From Armatimonadota bacterium (lineage in GTDB: Bacteria > Armatimonadota > UBA5829 > DTJY01), in assembly GCA_017993055.1 (NCBI GenBank), contig JAGONM010000007.1, positions 1 to 50,959 of the forward strand: DNA of 50,959 nucleotides, written 5' to 3'. The notes beneath the pieces were generated by a model. That model searched no databases and had not been told where the DNA came from. It was given only the letters and a program-made list of their open reading frames with translations. Numbering within the stretch: the first letter of the stretch is position 1; each line of letters starts with the position of its first letter. The position numbers and the translations under genes are program-made. Below are positions 1 through 7,844 of the stretch, piece after piece.

Positions 1-18
1 CTCGAAGAAACCTGCCAT
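1..18 (-). CDS. Start of an unidentified divergent gene (partial)
   Basis: Only the first six codons (MAGFFE) lie in the window; the frame is open to the left edge. The ATG at 16-18 (read leftward) is preceded by a strong ribosome binding site, GGAGGT, about four bases upstream. An in-frame ATG at 28-30 has no such site. A promoter-like pair lies further upstream at 81-111. The gene diverges from the phosphate operon. Its function cannot be judged from six residues. Confidence 0.4.
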
Positions 19-80
19 GCTGACCTCCATGATACGGTTTTCCTATCATTTCGAAGGCTTCAGGCGTAGGTTCCTTCAAT

Positions 81-111
81 ATTGTACCTACCACTACTTC
101 GGAGATGTCAA
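81..111 (-). promoter_or_regulatory. Candidate promoter of the divergent left-edge gene
   Basis: Reading leftward, TTGACA (111-106) and TACAAT (86-81) match the sigma-70 -35 and -10 boxes. The spacer is 19 bases, longer than the ideal 17, so this is a moderate call. Transcription would begin near 75 and leave a leader of about 55 bases before the ATG at 18. Confidence 0.4.
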
Positions 112-139
112 AATGCGTTCGCCCTGTAGGTTAAGCGCC

Positions 140-173
140 ATGTAAGCATTCTGTAATCTCGATCGGGTATATT
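140..173 (+). promoter_or_regulatory. Candidate Pho box and -10 element of the pst operon
   Basis: TGTAA occurs at 141-145 and again at 152-156, an 11-base direct repeat. This is the spacing of the two 7-base repeats in a PhoB/PhoP box. It is followed about 11 bases later by TATATT at 168-173, a good -10 box, with no convincing -35. That layout, a Pho box replacing the -35, is typical of Pho-activated promoters. Transcription would start near 180, giving a leader of about 45 bases. The repeat differs from the E. coli consensus (CTGTCAT), so the call rests on spacing and context. Confidence 0.45.
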
Positions 174-225
174 GTGTGAGAGACAGGCAGATACCTGTCG
201 AAATCGGATCCAGGAGGGGAAACAG

Positions 226-1119
226 ATGCGTGCCAAGGCAAAGCCAATCGTGACTGTGCTGTTGTTCTCGGCGATTCTTGCTCTGACAGGATGCGCAAAG
301 CCACCTGCAAAGAGTACAGGACCCAGTGCCAAGATGGTTCAGATCAAGGGGTCCGATACGATGGTGAATCTCGGCCAGGCATGGGCCGAGGCATACATGA
401 ACGCCAATCCCGGATCGAATGTGGCGGTGACCGGCGGCGGCTCGGGGACGGGCATAGCGGCGATGATAGACGGAACCACGGACATCGCCGAATGCTCGCG
501 GCCGATGAAGGATGAAGAGATCGCATTGGCCAAGGAGCGCGGCGTTGATCCCATCGAGCATGAGGTTGCACTCGATGCTCTAAGCATCATCGTCCACCCC
601 GCGAATCCGGTAAGCAAGTTGACCATTGAGCAGCTCTCGGACATCTTCACCGGAGAGATCACCAACTGGAAACAGGTAGGCGGCCGCGATGAGAAGATCG
701 TGATTCTCTCCCGCGATAAGAGCAGTGGAAGTCATGTGTTCTTCCTCGAGCACGTCGTCAGAAAGGGCCATGACAAAGGTCCAGAGGAATATGCCAAAAC
801 AGCGCTCATGATGCCTTCATCCGAGGCGGTTGCGGCCCAGGTGGCAACCGACACGGCCGACATCGGCTACGTGGGGCTCGGGTACGTTGATCCCAAGAAA
901 CACAAAGCGGTGGCGGTCGCCAAGACCGTGGCGGGGCCGTTTGTTATGCCCAGCGTCGGCGCTGCCATAGACCGCACCTATCCGATCTCCCGCCCGCTAT
1001 ACTGGTATACCGACGGACAGCCCGAAGGCGAGATCAATAACCTGCTGGAGTTCGCGCTGAGCGAAGATGGTCAGAAGATAGTGGACAAGCTCGGGTTCGC
1101 GCCGATCAGGAAGATCTGA
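226..1119 (+). CDS. pstS: Phosphate-binding lipoprotein PstS
   Basis: Substrate-binding protein of the high-affinity PstSCAB phosphate importer, anchored outside the membrane. The ATG at 226 is chosen over an upstream GTG at 172 because it follows AGGAGGGG and begins a classic lipoprotein signal: charged start, hydrophobic core and lipobox LTGC with the acylated Cys at residue 23. The mature part shows PstS family features: IKGSDTMVNL near the start, GGGSGTGIAAMIDGTTDIAECSR split over the phosphate pocket, and SRDKSSGSHVFF. The length of 297 residues is normal. It is the first gene of a six-gene operon and lies one base before the next start. Confidence 0.95.
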   Translation: MRAKAKPIVTVLLFSAILALTGCAKPPAKSTGPSAKMVQIKGSDTMVNLGQAWAEAYMNANPGSNVAVTGGGSGTGIAAMIDGTTDIAECSRPMKDEEIALAKERGVDPIEHEVALDALSIIVHPANPVSKLTIEQLSDIFTGEITNWKQVGGRDEKIVILSRDKSSGSHVFFLEHVVRKGHDKGPEEYAKTALMMPSSEAVAAQVATDTADIGYVGLGYVDPKKHKAVAVAKTVAGPFVMPSVGAAIDRTYPISRPLYWYTDGQPEGEINNLLEFALSEDGQKIVDKLGFAPIRKI

Positions 1120-1120
1120 C

Positions 1121-1567
1121 GTGAAGAAGGTGCTCTTCGTCTGCGTTCACAACTCGGGCCGCAGCCAGATGGCGGAGGCGTTCACGAGAAGACTCGGCAA
1201 CGGTGTCATCGAGGCCGAGTCCGCCGGCACGCTGCCAGGAGACAGTTTGAACCCGGCGGTCGTACAGGCTATGCGGGAGATTGGATACGATATGAGCGGT
1301 CACCACCCCAAGGTCATGACCGACGAGATGGCTGATTCCGCCGATCTGGTGATCACTATGGGCTGCGGAGTGAGCCTCGAGGATGCCGCTGAGGGCGCGG
1401 TCTGCCCGGCAGCGCTTGTCCCCAGCGAGGACTGGGCGCTAGACGATCCCAACGGGCAGCCCATCGAGAAAGTGCGGGAGATCCGCGACGAGGTCGCGTC
1501 ACGAGTCGAAGAACTGGTAGAACGCTTCAAGACCTCTGACCAAGTGAGTCAAGGAGAGCCGTCCTGA
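1121..1567 (+). CDS. arsC: ArsC-type arsenate reductase / low-MW tyrosine phosphatase fold
   Basis: A 148-residue protein of the thioredoxin-coupled arsenate reductase family. The P-loop CVHNSGRS gives the CX5R motif with Cys8 and Arg14. Further cysteines at 82 and 95 could form the disulfide relay, and the late Asp-Pro (109-110) fits the general acid. It starts at GTG one base after the pstS stop, and its own stop overlaps the pstC start (TGATG), so it is embedded in the pst operon. Arsenate enters through phosphate transporters, so co-expression would reduce incoming arsenate; this role is inferred. No arsenite exporter is visible nearby. A protein tyrosine phosphatase is the alternative. 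Confidence 0.85.
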   Translation: MKKVLFVCVHNSGRSQMAEAFTRRLGNGVIEAESAGTLPGDSLNPAVVQAMREIGYDMSGHHPKVMTDEMADSADLVITMGCGVSLEDAAEGAVCPAALVPSEDWALDDPNGQPIEKVREIRDEVASRVEELVERFKTSDQVSQGEPS

Positions 1568-2463
1568 TGCAGACTCCAGATTCAGCCAGGAGGAGTCTTG
1601 CCCGTATCCGCGAGTGGGCGATGGAGAGGATCATTCTCTTGTGCGGCGCGATGACGATCACGATCGTCGTGCTCATCTTCGCGTTTCTCCTGAGGGACGG
1701 GCTTCCGACGTTTCGCCATGTAACGGTTCCGGACTTTCTTCTCGGCAGAGACTGGTATCCGCTCTCGGACAAGTTCCAGATTCTGCCGCTCATACTCGGA
1801 TCGCTCCTGGTAACGGCAGGGGCGATACTGATCGCCGTTCCCATAGGGATTGCGTCGGCGGTCTACCTCGCCGAGGTCGCCCCGCTACGCGTTCGAGAGG
1901 TTCTCAAGCCTACAGTCGAGGTGTTGGCGGGGATACCGTCCGTGGTCATCGGGTTTATCGGGATGGTCGTCCTCGGGCCGTACATCAAGAGCATCTTCGA
2001 CCTTCCGACCGGCCTAACCGCCCTGACCGGCTCCGTGATGCTGGCGTTCATGGCGATGCCCACGATCATATCCATCTCCGAGGACGCGATCGTCGCCGTG
2101 CCCAGGGACTACGGGGCGGGTGCGCTCGCTCTGGGCGCGACTCCGTGGCAGGCCATATCCGGCGTGACGGTGCCGGCTGCGAAGAGCGGCATCATCGCCG
2201 CCGTCATGCTCGGAATAGGCCGTGCGATCGGAGAGACCATGACCGTGCTGATGGTCACCGGCAACGCCGCTGTGATCCCGCATTCGTTCCTTCAGCCGGT
2301 CCGGACAATGACGGCCACGATAGCCGCCGAGATGGGCGAGGTTGCACAGGGGACGCCGCACTATTACTCGCTGTTCGCCATCGGAATCGTGCTATTCGGC
2401 ATGACATTCCTGATCAACCTGACTGCCGATCTCGCGCTTCAGAGATCGGGACGGAGTAGTTAG
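1567..2463 (+). CDS. pstC: Phosphate ABC transporter permease PstC
   Basis: One of the two membrane subunits of the Pst importer, 298 residues with about six membrane spans. The first span is near residues 20-45. The ABC permease coupling loop (EDAIVAVPRDYGAGALALGATPWQ region) lies near residues 175-200 and would contact PstB. IPSVVIGFIG is typical of PstC. The ATG overlaps the arsC stop, implying translational coupling. It is followed three bases later by pstA. Confidence 0.95.
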   Translation: MQTPDSARRSLARIREWAMERIILLCGAMTITIVVLIFAFLLRDGLPTFRHVTVPDFLLGRDWYPLSDKFQILPLILGSLLVTAGAILIAVPIGIASAVYLAEVAPLRVREVLKPTVEVLAGIPSVVIGFIGMVVLGPYIKSIFDLPTGLTALTGSVMLAFMAMPTIISISEDAIVAVPRDYGAGALALGATPWQAISGVTVPAAKSGIIAAVMLGIGRAIGETMTVLMVTGNAAVIPHSFLQPVRTMTATIAAEMGEVAQGTPHYYSLFAIGIVLFGMTFLINLTADLALQRSGRSS

Positions 2464-2466
2464 CAG

Positions 2467-3303
2467 ATGCGGAAGCAGAGGCTCGTGTTCGCGCTGCTAA
2501 GTATGTCCACGGTCTTCGTGGTGGCCCCGGTACTGGCAGTGGTCTACTTGCTACTCTCGCGCGGGCTTCCGGCGATCAACTGGACGTTCATCTCGCAACC
2601 CCCGATTAACATGATGAGGGAAGGCGGCATCTTCCCGGCTATCGTCGGGACCGTATACCTCATCATCGGCACTATCATCTTCGCCCTGCCGATGGGAGTG
2701 CTCTCGGCCATATACCTCTCGGAATATGCGAGACCGGGAAAGTTCACGAGGCTTATTCGGCTCTCAATAGTGAACCTCGCGGGAGTCCCTTCGGTGGTCT
2801 ACGGCCTCTTCGGGCTGGGGTTATTCGTGATGCTGTTCCATTTCGGCGCGTCACTGCTGTCAGGGTCACTGACGCTCGCGATCCTGACGCTGCCCGTGGT
2901 CATCACCGCGTCGGAGGAGGCACTGTCGTCGGTGCCGCAGTCGTTTCGGGAGGCCAGCCTGGCCCTCGGCGCAACTAAGTGGCAGACGACCGTGAGGGTG
3001 GTCCTGCCGAACGCCGTGTCAGGGATCATCACGGGGCTGATTCTCGGGGTGGGCCGAGCGGCGGGGGAGACCGCGCCCATTCTGTTCACGGTCGCAGCGT
3101 TCTACCAGCGGGACCTGCCGCGTTCGATCTACGATCAGGCGATGGCGCTTCCTTACCATCTCTACGTGATCTCGACCCAGGTCCCGAACGCTTCACCAAA
3201 GATCCAGTGGGGAACGGCGCTCGTGCTGCTCACACTGGTCCTGGGCATGAACCTGGTGGCGGCGTCACTCAGAACCAGATATCGGAGGGCGAGGAAGTGG
3301 TAA
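2467..3303 (+). CDS. pstA: Phosphate ABC transporter permease PstA
   Basis: Second membrane subunit of the Pst importer, 278 residues, with a first span near residues 7-32 and five more. The family motif [13 protein letters not shown] and the EEAL...[19 protein letters not shown] coupling loop identify it as PstA. The last codons overlap the preferred pstB start by seven bases. Confidence 0.95.
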   Translation: MRKQRLVFALLSMSTVFVVAPVLAVVYLLLSRGLPAINWTFISQPPINMMREGGIFPAIVGTVYLIIGTIIFALPMGVLSAIYLSEYARPGKFTRLIRLSIVNLAGVPSVVYGLFGLGLFVMLFHFGASLLSGSLTLAILTLPVVITASEEALSSVPQSFREASLALGATKWQTTVRVVLPNAVSGIITGLILGVGRAAGETAPILFTVAAFYQRDLPRSIYDQAMALPYHLYVISTQVPNASPKIQWGTALVLLTLVLGMNLVAASLRTRYRRARKW

Positions 3304-4109
3304 GCACGCTCGGCAGAGAAGAGGCAGCAATGGAAGTGACGACTGACGCGGAGCGGGAGAGCGCGATCTCCGTCCGCGATCTCAACGTCTGGTACGCCGA
3401 TACCCACGCGCTCAAGCACGTCAGCATTGAGATACCGCTGCGTGAAATCACCGCTCTCATCGGACCCTCCGGGTGCGGCAAGTCTACTTTCCTGCGCGCG
3501 ATCAACCGGATGAACGACCTGATCCCATGCGTCAGGACGACAGGCGAGATATTCATAGAGGGCCGCGATGTCAACTCGGCCGGCACAGACGTGGTGCAGC
3601 TTCGCAAAGACATCGGGATGGTATTCCAGCGTCCGAACCCATTCCCGAAGCCGATCTTCGACAACGTGGCTTACGGGCCGAGAGTTCACGGCATAACGGA
3701 CCGCGGCGCTCTTCGCGAGATCGTCGAGAAGAGCCTGAAGCGGGCCGCGATCTGGGATGAGGTCAAGGACGCCCTGCACAAGTCGGCCTTCGATCTATCC
3801 GGCGGACAGCAGCAGAGGCTGTGCATCGCCCGGGCGCTGGCCGTCGAGCCGGAGATCATGCTGATGGACGAGCCCGCATCGGCGCTCGATCCGATCTCGA
3901 CCCTCAAGATAGAGGAGTTGATGCACGACTTGAGCAAGGAGATCACCATAGTCATCGTCACGCACAACATGCAGCAGGCCGCGCGGGTCTCCGCATGCAC
4001 GGGCTTCTTCCTCCTCGGGGAGTTGATTGAGTTCGACAGATCGAATAAGATGTTCACGACGCCGTCGGACAAGCGGACAGAGGACTACATCACCGGACGA
4101 TTCGGCTAG
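3297..4109 (+). CDS. pstB: Phosphate ABC transporter ATPase PstB
   Basis: Cytoplasmic ATPase that powers phosphate uptake. Walker [10 protein letters not shown] (about residues 56-64), the Q-loop, the signature LSGGQQQR and Walker [11 protein letters not shown] are all present, as is the late switch His in VTHNMQQ. The start is uncertain: GTG at 3297 follows GGAGGGCGAGG and overlaps the pstA end, while ATG at 3330 has a poorer ribosome site. From 3297 the protein is 270 residues, within the family range. Confidence 0.93.
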   Translation: MVSTLGREEAAMEVTTDAERESAISVRDLNVWYADTHALKHVSIEIPLREITALIGPSGCGKSTFLRAINRMNDLIPCVRTTGEIFIEGRDVNSAGTDVVQLRKDIGMVFQRPNPFPKPIFDNVAYGPRVHGITDRGALREIVEKSLKRAAIWDEVKDALHKSAFDLSGGQQQRLCIARALAVEPEIMLMDEPASALDPISTLKIEELMHDLSKEITIVIVTHNMQQAARVSACTGFFLLGELIEFDRSNKMFTTPSDKRTEDYITGRFG

Positions 4110-4121
4110 GACGGAGGATTG

Positions 4122-4787
4122 ATGGATACCGGACATACGAGAAGAAACTTCGACGAAGAGCTGCAGGAGATGAAACAGGATATCCTGAAGATGGGGAGCG
4201 TCGTCGAGGATATGCTGTCGGGGTCGGTCAAGGCTCTGCGCGAACGGAATACGGCGCTGGCGGAAGAGATCATTGCCAGGGATGACATCGTCGATGAGTA
4301 CAACCTTACAATCGAGCAACGATGTCTGGACCTCCTTGCGCTTCAGCAGCCGATGGCCCGGGACCTGCGAACCATCGCCGCCGGACTCTACATCATCAAG
4401 GACGTCGAGCGGATGGGCGACTACGCCCTGGACATTGCCAAGGCAGCGAAGAAGCTCGCGCCGATGGAGCCGATCACTCCGCTGGTGAAGATACCTCGAA
4501 TGGCCCAGATCGTGCAGAATATGCTGCACGGATCGCTTCAGGGATTCGTCAACCGTAACGTGGACACCCTCTCCGAAGTCGCCCGCGAGGACGATGAAGT
4601 CGATGCCCTGTACCGGGAGGTCCGCGATACGATGATCGTCATGATAGAGGAGAAGCCCGAGGTCGCCCTCCGCGCGGTGGAACTGATCCTCGTCGCCCGT
4701 TATCTGGAGAGAATCGCGGACCACATCACCAACGTCGGCGAGCGGATTGCCTACATGGAGACCGGCGAGTTCCGCGAACTGCACTAG
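4122..4787 (+). CDS. phoU: Phosphate signalling regulator PhoU
   Basis: Cytoplasmic regulator that links Pst transport to the PhoR-type sensor kinase and restrains phosphate uptake. The 221 residues form two PhoU helical repeats; each has the acidic D..D/E..E metal-binding pattern, and ARDLRTIAAGLYIIKDVERMGDYA is the diagnostic stretch, echoed by ARYLERIADHITNVGE in the second half. ATG at 4122 is chosen because ACGGAGGA sits three bases upstream; a TTG three bases earlier is less likely. It ends the operon. No Rho-independent terminator is evident in the 96-base gap that follows. Confidence 0.93.
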   Translation: MDTGHTRRNFDEELQEMKQDILKMGSVVEDMLSGSVKALRERNTALAEEIIARDDIVDEYNLTIEQRCLDLLALQQPMARDLRTIAAGLYIIKDVERMGDYALDIAKAAKKLAPMEPITPLVKIPRMAQIVQNMLHGSLQGFVNRNVDTLSEVAREDDEVDALYREVRDTMIVMIEEKPEVALRAVELILVARYLERIADHITNVGERIAYMETGEFRELH

Positions 4788-4883
4788 CCCTCATAGAGAA
4801 GCCACGGCGCTGGGACGCTCAGGGAGGACAGTCGGCCCCTCACGCGGAAGGTTGAGGAGCGAATACCTTCAGAGGAGCTGACC

Positions 4884-6524
4884 ATGAAGATCATTCTGCC
4901 TCTCCTCGTCCTCGCCGTCGCATCAGTCCCATGCTGGGCGATCAACGGCCTGTGGGTGCACCCAGAGAACGTGGTTGACAAGGCCACGGCGGATAGGATG
5001 CTCGACCAGGCGCAGCGGTCGGGCATAGACAACATCTACGTCCTCATCTTCTACCGCCAGCAGGCGTGGTTTCGGACCGAGTTCTGTCCGATGTCTCCCC
5101 AAGTGAAGGACGGCTTCGACCCGCTGGGCTACTGCATCACGGCCGGCCACAAGCGCGGCATGAAGGTCCATGCCTGGTACGTCAACGGCGAGCCGGGCGG
5201 CGATGACAAGGGCTACTTCATGACGAAGCATTCCGACTGGATGGCCACGGACGCGCAGGGGAACTTGGTGAGCTGGTTCGACTTCACGAACCCGGATGTC
5301 CGCCGCTTCCAACGCGACCTGATGGTCTCCGCGGTGAAGAACTATCCCCAGCTCGACGGCATTCACTTCGACTACATCCGCTATCCGGCTGTCTCACTCG
5401 GATACGGCAAGTCGGCCACCGAGAACTTCCGCAAAGAGACCGGCGAGGAGTTGATCACCCCACCGACCTGGACGAAGTTCCCGATCAGGATAGATGTGAG
5501 CGCGAACGCACTGCACGGCGTCACCACGGCAGAGACACTCGCCAAGTTCGGGACCGGGATACCGGCGATCGTCGAGAACCGGCTCGGGAATGGGCGAGCG
5601 CTCTTCTTCAACTGGCATGCCGAACAGAGCATCGCGCCCGTGCTCGATTCCTTCCTGGCATCGAGGCTGAAGGCATACGGATCGGAGACGAAGACCGTCC
5701 GGCTGCTTGTGTCGGAGCTGAACGAGAAGCGCTACGGCGACCGACTGCGGAGCGGGGCCGCCGAGTGGCTCGCCCGTATCGGCGTCAAGGCCATGGAGTC
5801 GAAGCTCGATCAGTGTGCGGCGAATGACATTCTGGTAGTGCCTTGCGTATACCTGTGGAGTGCCGAGGAAGCGTCCGCCCTGCGCAAGTTGGTCGACGCC
5901 GGTATGAACGTGGTGTGGATCGACGGACTGGCGGAGGGGAAGCCCGATCTGCTCGCGATCCTCGGCATGGATCGGCCGCATGGGTATTTCTACTCGAGGC
6001 TGACGATCAACCCCGTAACCGATGACCCCACGAGGCCGATGTCCGCCGATTCCAAGGCAGTCGAGGAGATGGAGAAGCAGGACCTCGCGTGGCGGCAGTG
6101 GCCGATGGACAAGGTGACCGATGTGGTGCGGGACGTCTACCGTTCGGCGAAGAAGGTCCGCCACTCGGTAGTAGTGTCCGCCGCGGTGTTCTATACGAAG
6201 GCATCGGGGGAGAGCGTCCTCCAGGAATGGCCTCGGTGGATTCGAGAAGGGATCATTGATTACGTGATCCCGATGGCGTATGTAGACGATCCGGCGCTCT
6301 CGGCCGCGTTCGATGAATGGACGAAGATCCCGGGCTGGAAGAGCAAGATCATTCCGGGACTCTCGATCTACAGGATGGTCGAGGGCAAGCCCGCCCCCAG
6401 GACGGCAGAGGTTGTGCAGCGCCAGATCGAGATGTGCGCTAAGCGAGGGTCGAACGGGCAGGTATACTTCTGCTGCCACTACATCAGCCCGGAGCTCGAA
6501 CTAGTGCTGAGATCAGGGAAGTAG
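4884..6524 (+). CDS. Secreted GHL10-family (DUF187) glycosyl-hydrolase-like protein with an inserted domain
   Basis: A signal peptide (residues 1-19, ending CWA) precedes a GHL10 TIM-barrel. Family motifs include KVHAWYVNGEP (about 94-104), the WFDFTNPDVRRF segment and DGIHFDYIRYP (158-168) with the likely catalytic Asp163. The barrel seems interrupted at about residues 195-385 by a separate alpha/beta domain resembling a class I glutaminase-like (ThuA/BPL-type) fold. The barrel resumes with the Trp-rich segment near 403 and ends at VIPMAYVD. It probably acts on an extracellular polysaccharide; the substrate is unknown. AGAGGAG precedes the ATG. Confidence 0.8.
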   Translation: MKIILPLLVLAVASVPCWAINGLWVHPENVVDKATADRMLDQAQRSGIDNIYVLIFYRQQAWFRTEFCPMSPQVKDGFDPLGYCITAGHKRGMKVHAWYVNGEPGGDDKGYFMTKHSDWMATDAQGNLVSWFDFTNPDVRRFQRDLMVSAVKNYPQLDGIHFDYIRYPAVSLGYGKSATENFRKETGEELITPPTWTKFPIRIDVSANALHGVTTAETLAKFGTGIPAIVENRLGNGRALFFNWHAEQSIAPVLDSFLASRLKAYGSETKTVRLLVSELNEKRYGDRLRSGAAEWLARIGVKAMESKLDQCAANDILVVPCVYLWSAEEASALRKLVDAGMNVVWIDGLAEGKPDLLAILGMDRPHGYFYSRLTINPVTDDPTRPMSADSKAVEEMEKQDLAWRQWPMDKVTDVVRDVYRSAKKVRHSVVVSAAVFYTKASGESVLQEWPRWIREGIIDYVIPMAYVDDPALSAAFDEWTKIPGWKSKIIPGLSIYRMVEGKPAPRTAEVVQRQIEMCAKRGSNGQVYFCCHYISPELELVLRSGK

Positions 6525-6540
6525 GCGTTTGGGAAGCGCA

Positions 6541-7839
6541 ATGAAACGATGGCTGATCGGTTTGTGCCTGATGGGATTGATGGTCCCATGCCACGCGACG
6601 ACTTACGCCACGTGGATCATGATATGGTACGGCCACGACCAGGCGTGGTGGAGCGAGAAGAACCCGGATGCGACTCGCAACCTCGTCAATGGCAAGTGGA
6701 AGACGCTCGACTGGTCGGATGAGAGTCAGTACGGCGCTCATCTCGACGGGATAAAGGCAGCGGGCGTCACCGTCGTGATCGCAGACCTGACGAACGGTTG
6801 GGGATGGCTGGACGGCCGCTCTCGACTCATCCAGAGGCTCTGCGCCGAGCGGGGCATGAAGTTCTGCGTCGCGGAGAACAGCGGTGGGAATACGGCTTCC
6901 TTCGAGAGCCATGCCGCGGACATCTGGAAGAACTTCGCCGGACCGGATGCGCCCCACCCCGAGACCTACTTCCAGTACCGGGGCAAGCCGTTGATCGTCT
7001 GCTATGCGGTCCGGGATTGGTACCGGGCTTACCTCGAGATGGCCCCTCGATACACGCCCAGAGGCGCACCAGGGGTAGTCGGGAAAGAGGAGACCTCGCG
7101 GTTCAGCCTGGTGTGGGCCTCCGGGGAGGATTCGTGCATCAACAAGTGGGGCTGGCAGCTCGAGCCGTGGATGGGAAGCATCCCGTCCGACGATTCGATG
7201 TACGTGACATCGGCGGTCCGGTGGAATCCCGCCGACGGAGTGATGTGGCGGAAGTCCATCGCCTGGCTCGACTACAACTTCGCTCTGGCAAGGAAGAGCA
7301 ACCCGGACTACGTAATCGTCGGCTCGTACGACGATCCCACGGAGCGCAACCAGTGGTGCATCTCGGAAACATCTCACTGTGAACTCGGGCGGCAGATCCG
7401 CGACAAAACCGGCGCGCTGAATCCCCGTGCACTCTACGATAGGGTCAGGGAGTGGACATCGAGGAAGGTGTCGGTAGTTCCGGGAGGACTGCTTCGCGAC
7501 GGAGCGTACCGGATCATCAGCCGCTCGGGTGGGCATCTCGGCATCGAGAAGGGAAAGGAGGGAGCACCGGGGGCACTACTGGTCAAACGCTCGACGGAAC
7601 GGGCACCGAACGGATTGTTCTGGCTCTATCACGTGGGAAAGAACCGATACCGAATCATTGCGGTCCAGAGCGGACTAGCGATCGAGGCATCGGACGCAGG
7701 CATCGTCCAGAACTGGGACAGCACGGACTTCCGCCAGCGGTGGGCAATCTCACGTGAGAAAGACGGGTTCTTTCGCGTCAGCAACGAATCCACCGGCTGG
7801 ACGGATGAGTGGGACCTTCGACCTTCGCTGGTGCTATAG
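6541..7839 (+). CDS. Secreted protein with putative glycosidase-like N-terminus and C-terminal ricin-type lectin domain
   Basis: A signal peptide (residues 1-19, ending CHA) is followed by about 300 residues rich in Trp and Asp, with barrel-like segments (YATWIMIWYGHDQAWW, TVVIADLTNGWGW, VIVGSYDDPTERNQW). These resemble GH99-like or DUF5010-type proteins, but no family is certain. From about residue 325 a beta-trefoil follows (YRIISRSGGHLGIEKG, YRIIAVQSGLAIEAS), typical of ricin B-like carbohydrate binding. ATG at 6541 is used; a TTG at 6529 would give four extra residues ahead of the signal peptide. It lies 16 bases after the GHL10 gene, likely the same transcript. It ends tail to tail with the next gene. 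Confidence 0.6.
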   Translation: MKRWLIGLCLMGLMVPCHATTYATWIMIWYGHDQAWWSEKNPDATRNLVNGKWKTLDWSDESQYGAHLDGIKAAGVTVVIADLTNGWGWLDGRSRLIQRLCAERGMKFCVAENSGGNTASFESHAADIWKNFAGPDAPHPETYFQYRGKPLIVCYAVRDWYRAYLEMAPRYTPRGAPGVVGKEETSRFSLVWASGEDSCINKWGWQLEPWMGSIPSDDSMYVTSAVRWNPADGVMWRKSIAWLDYNFALARKSNPDYVIVGSYDDPTERNQWCISETSHCELGRQIRDKTGALNPRALYDRVREWTSRKVSVVPGGLLRDGAYRIISRSGGHLGIEKGKEGAPGALLVKRSTERAPNGLFWLYHVGKNRYRIIAVQSGLAIEASDAGIVQNWDSTDFRQRWAISREKDGFFRVSNESTGWTDEWDLRPSLVL

Positions 7840-7844
7840 TCGCT

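Noticed and set aside
3162-4784. Long - strand open frames opposite pstA, pstB and phoU
   Set aside because: They are antisense to genes with clear family motifs and lack start signals.
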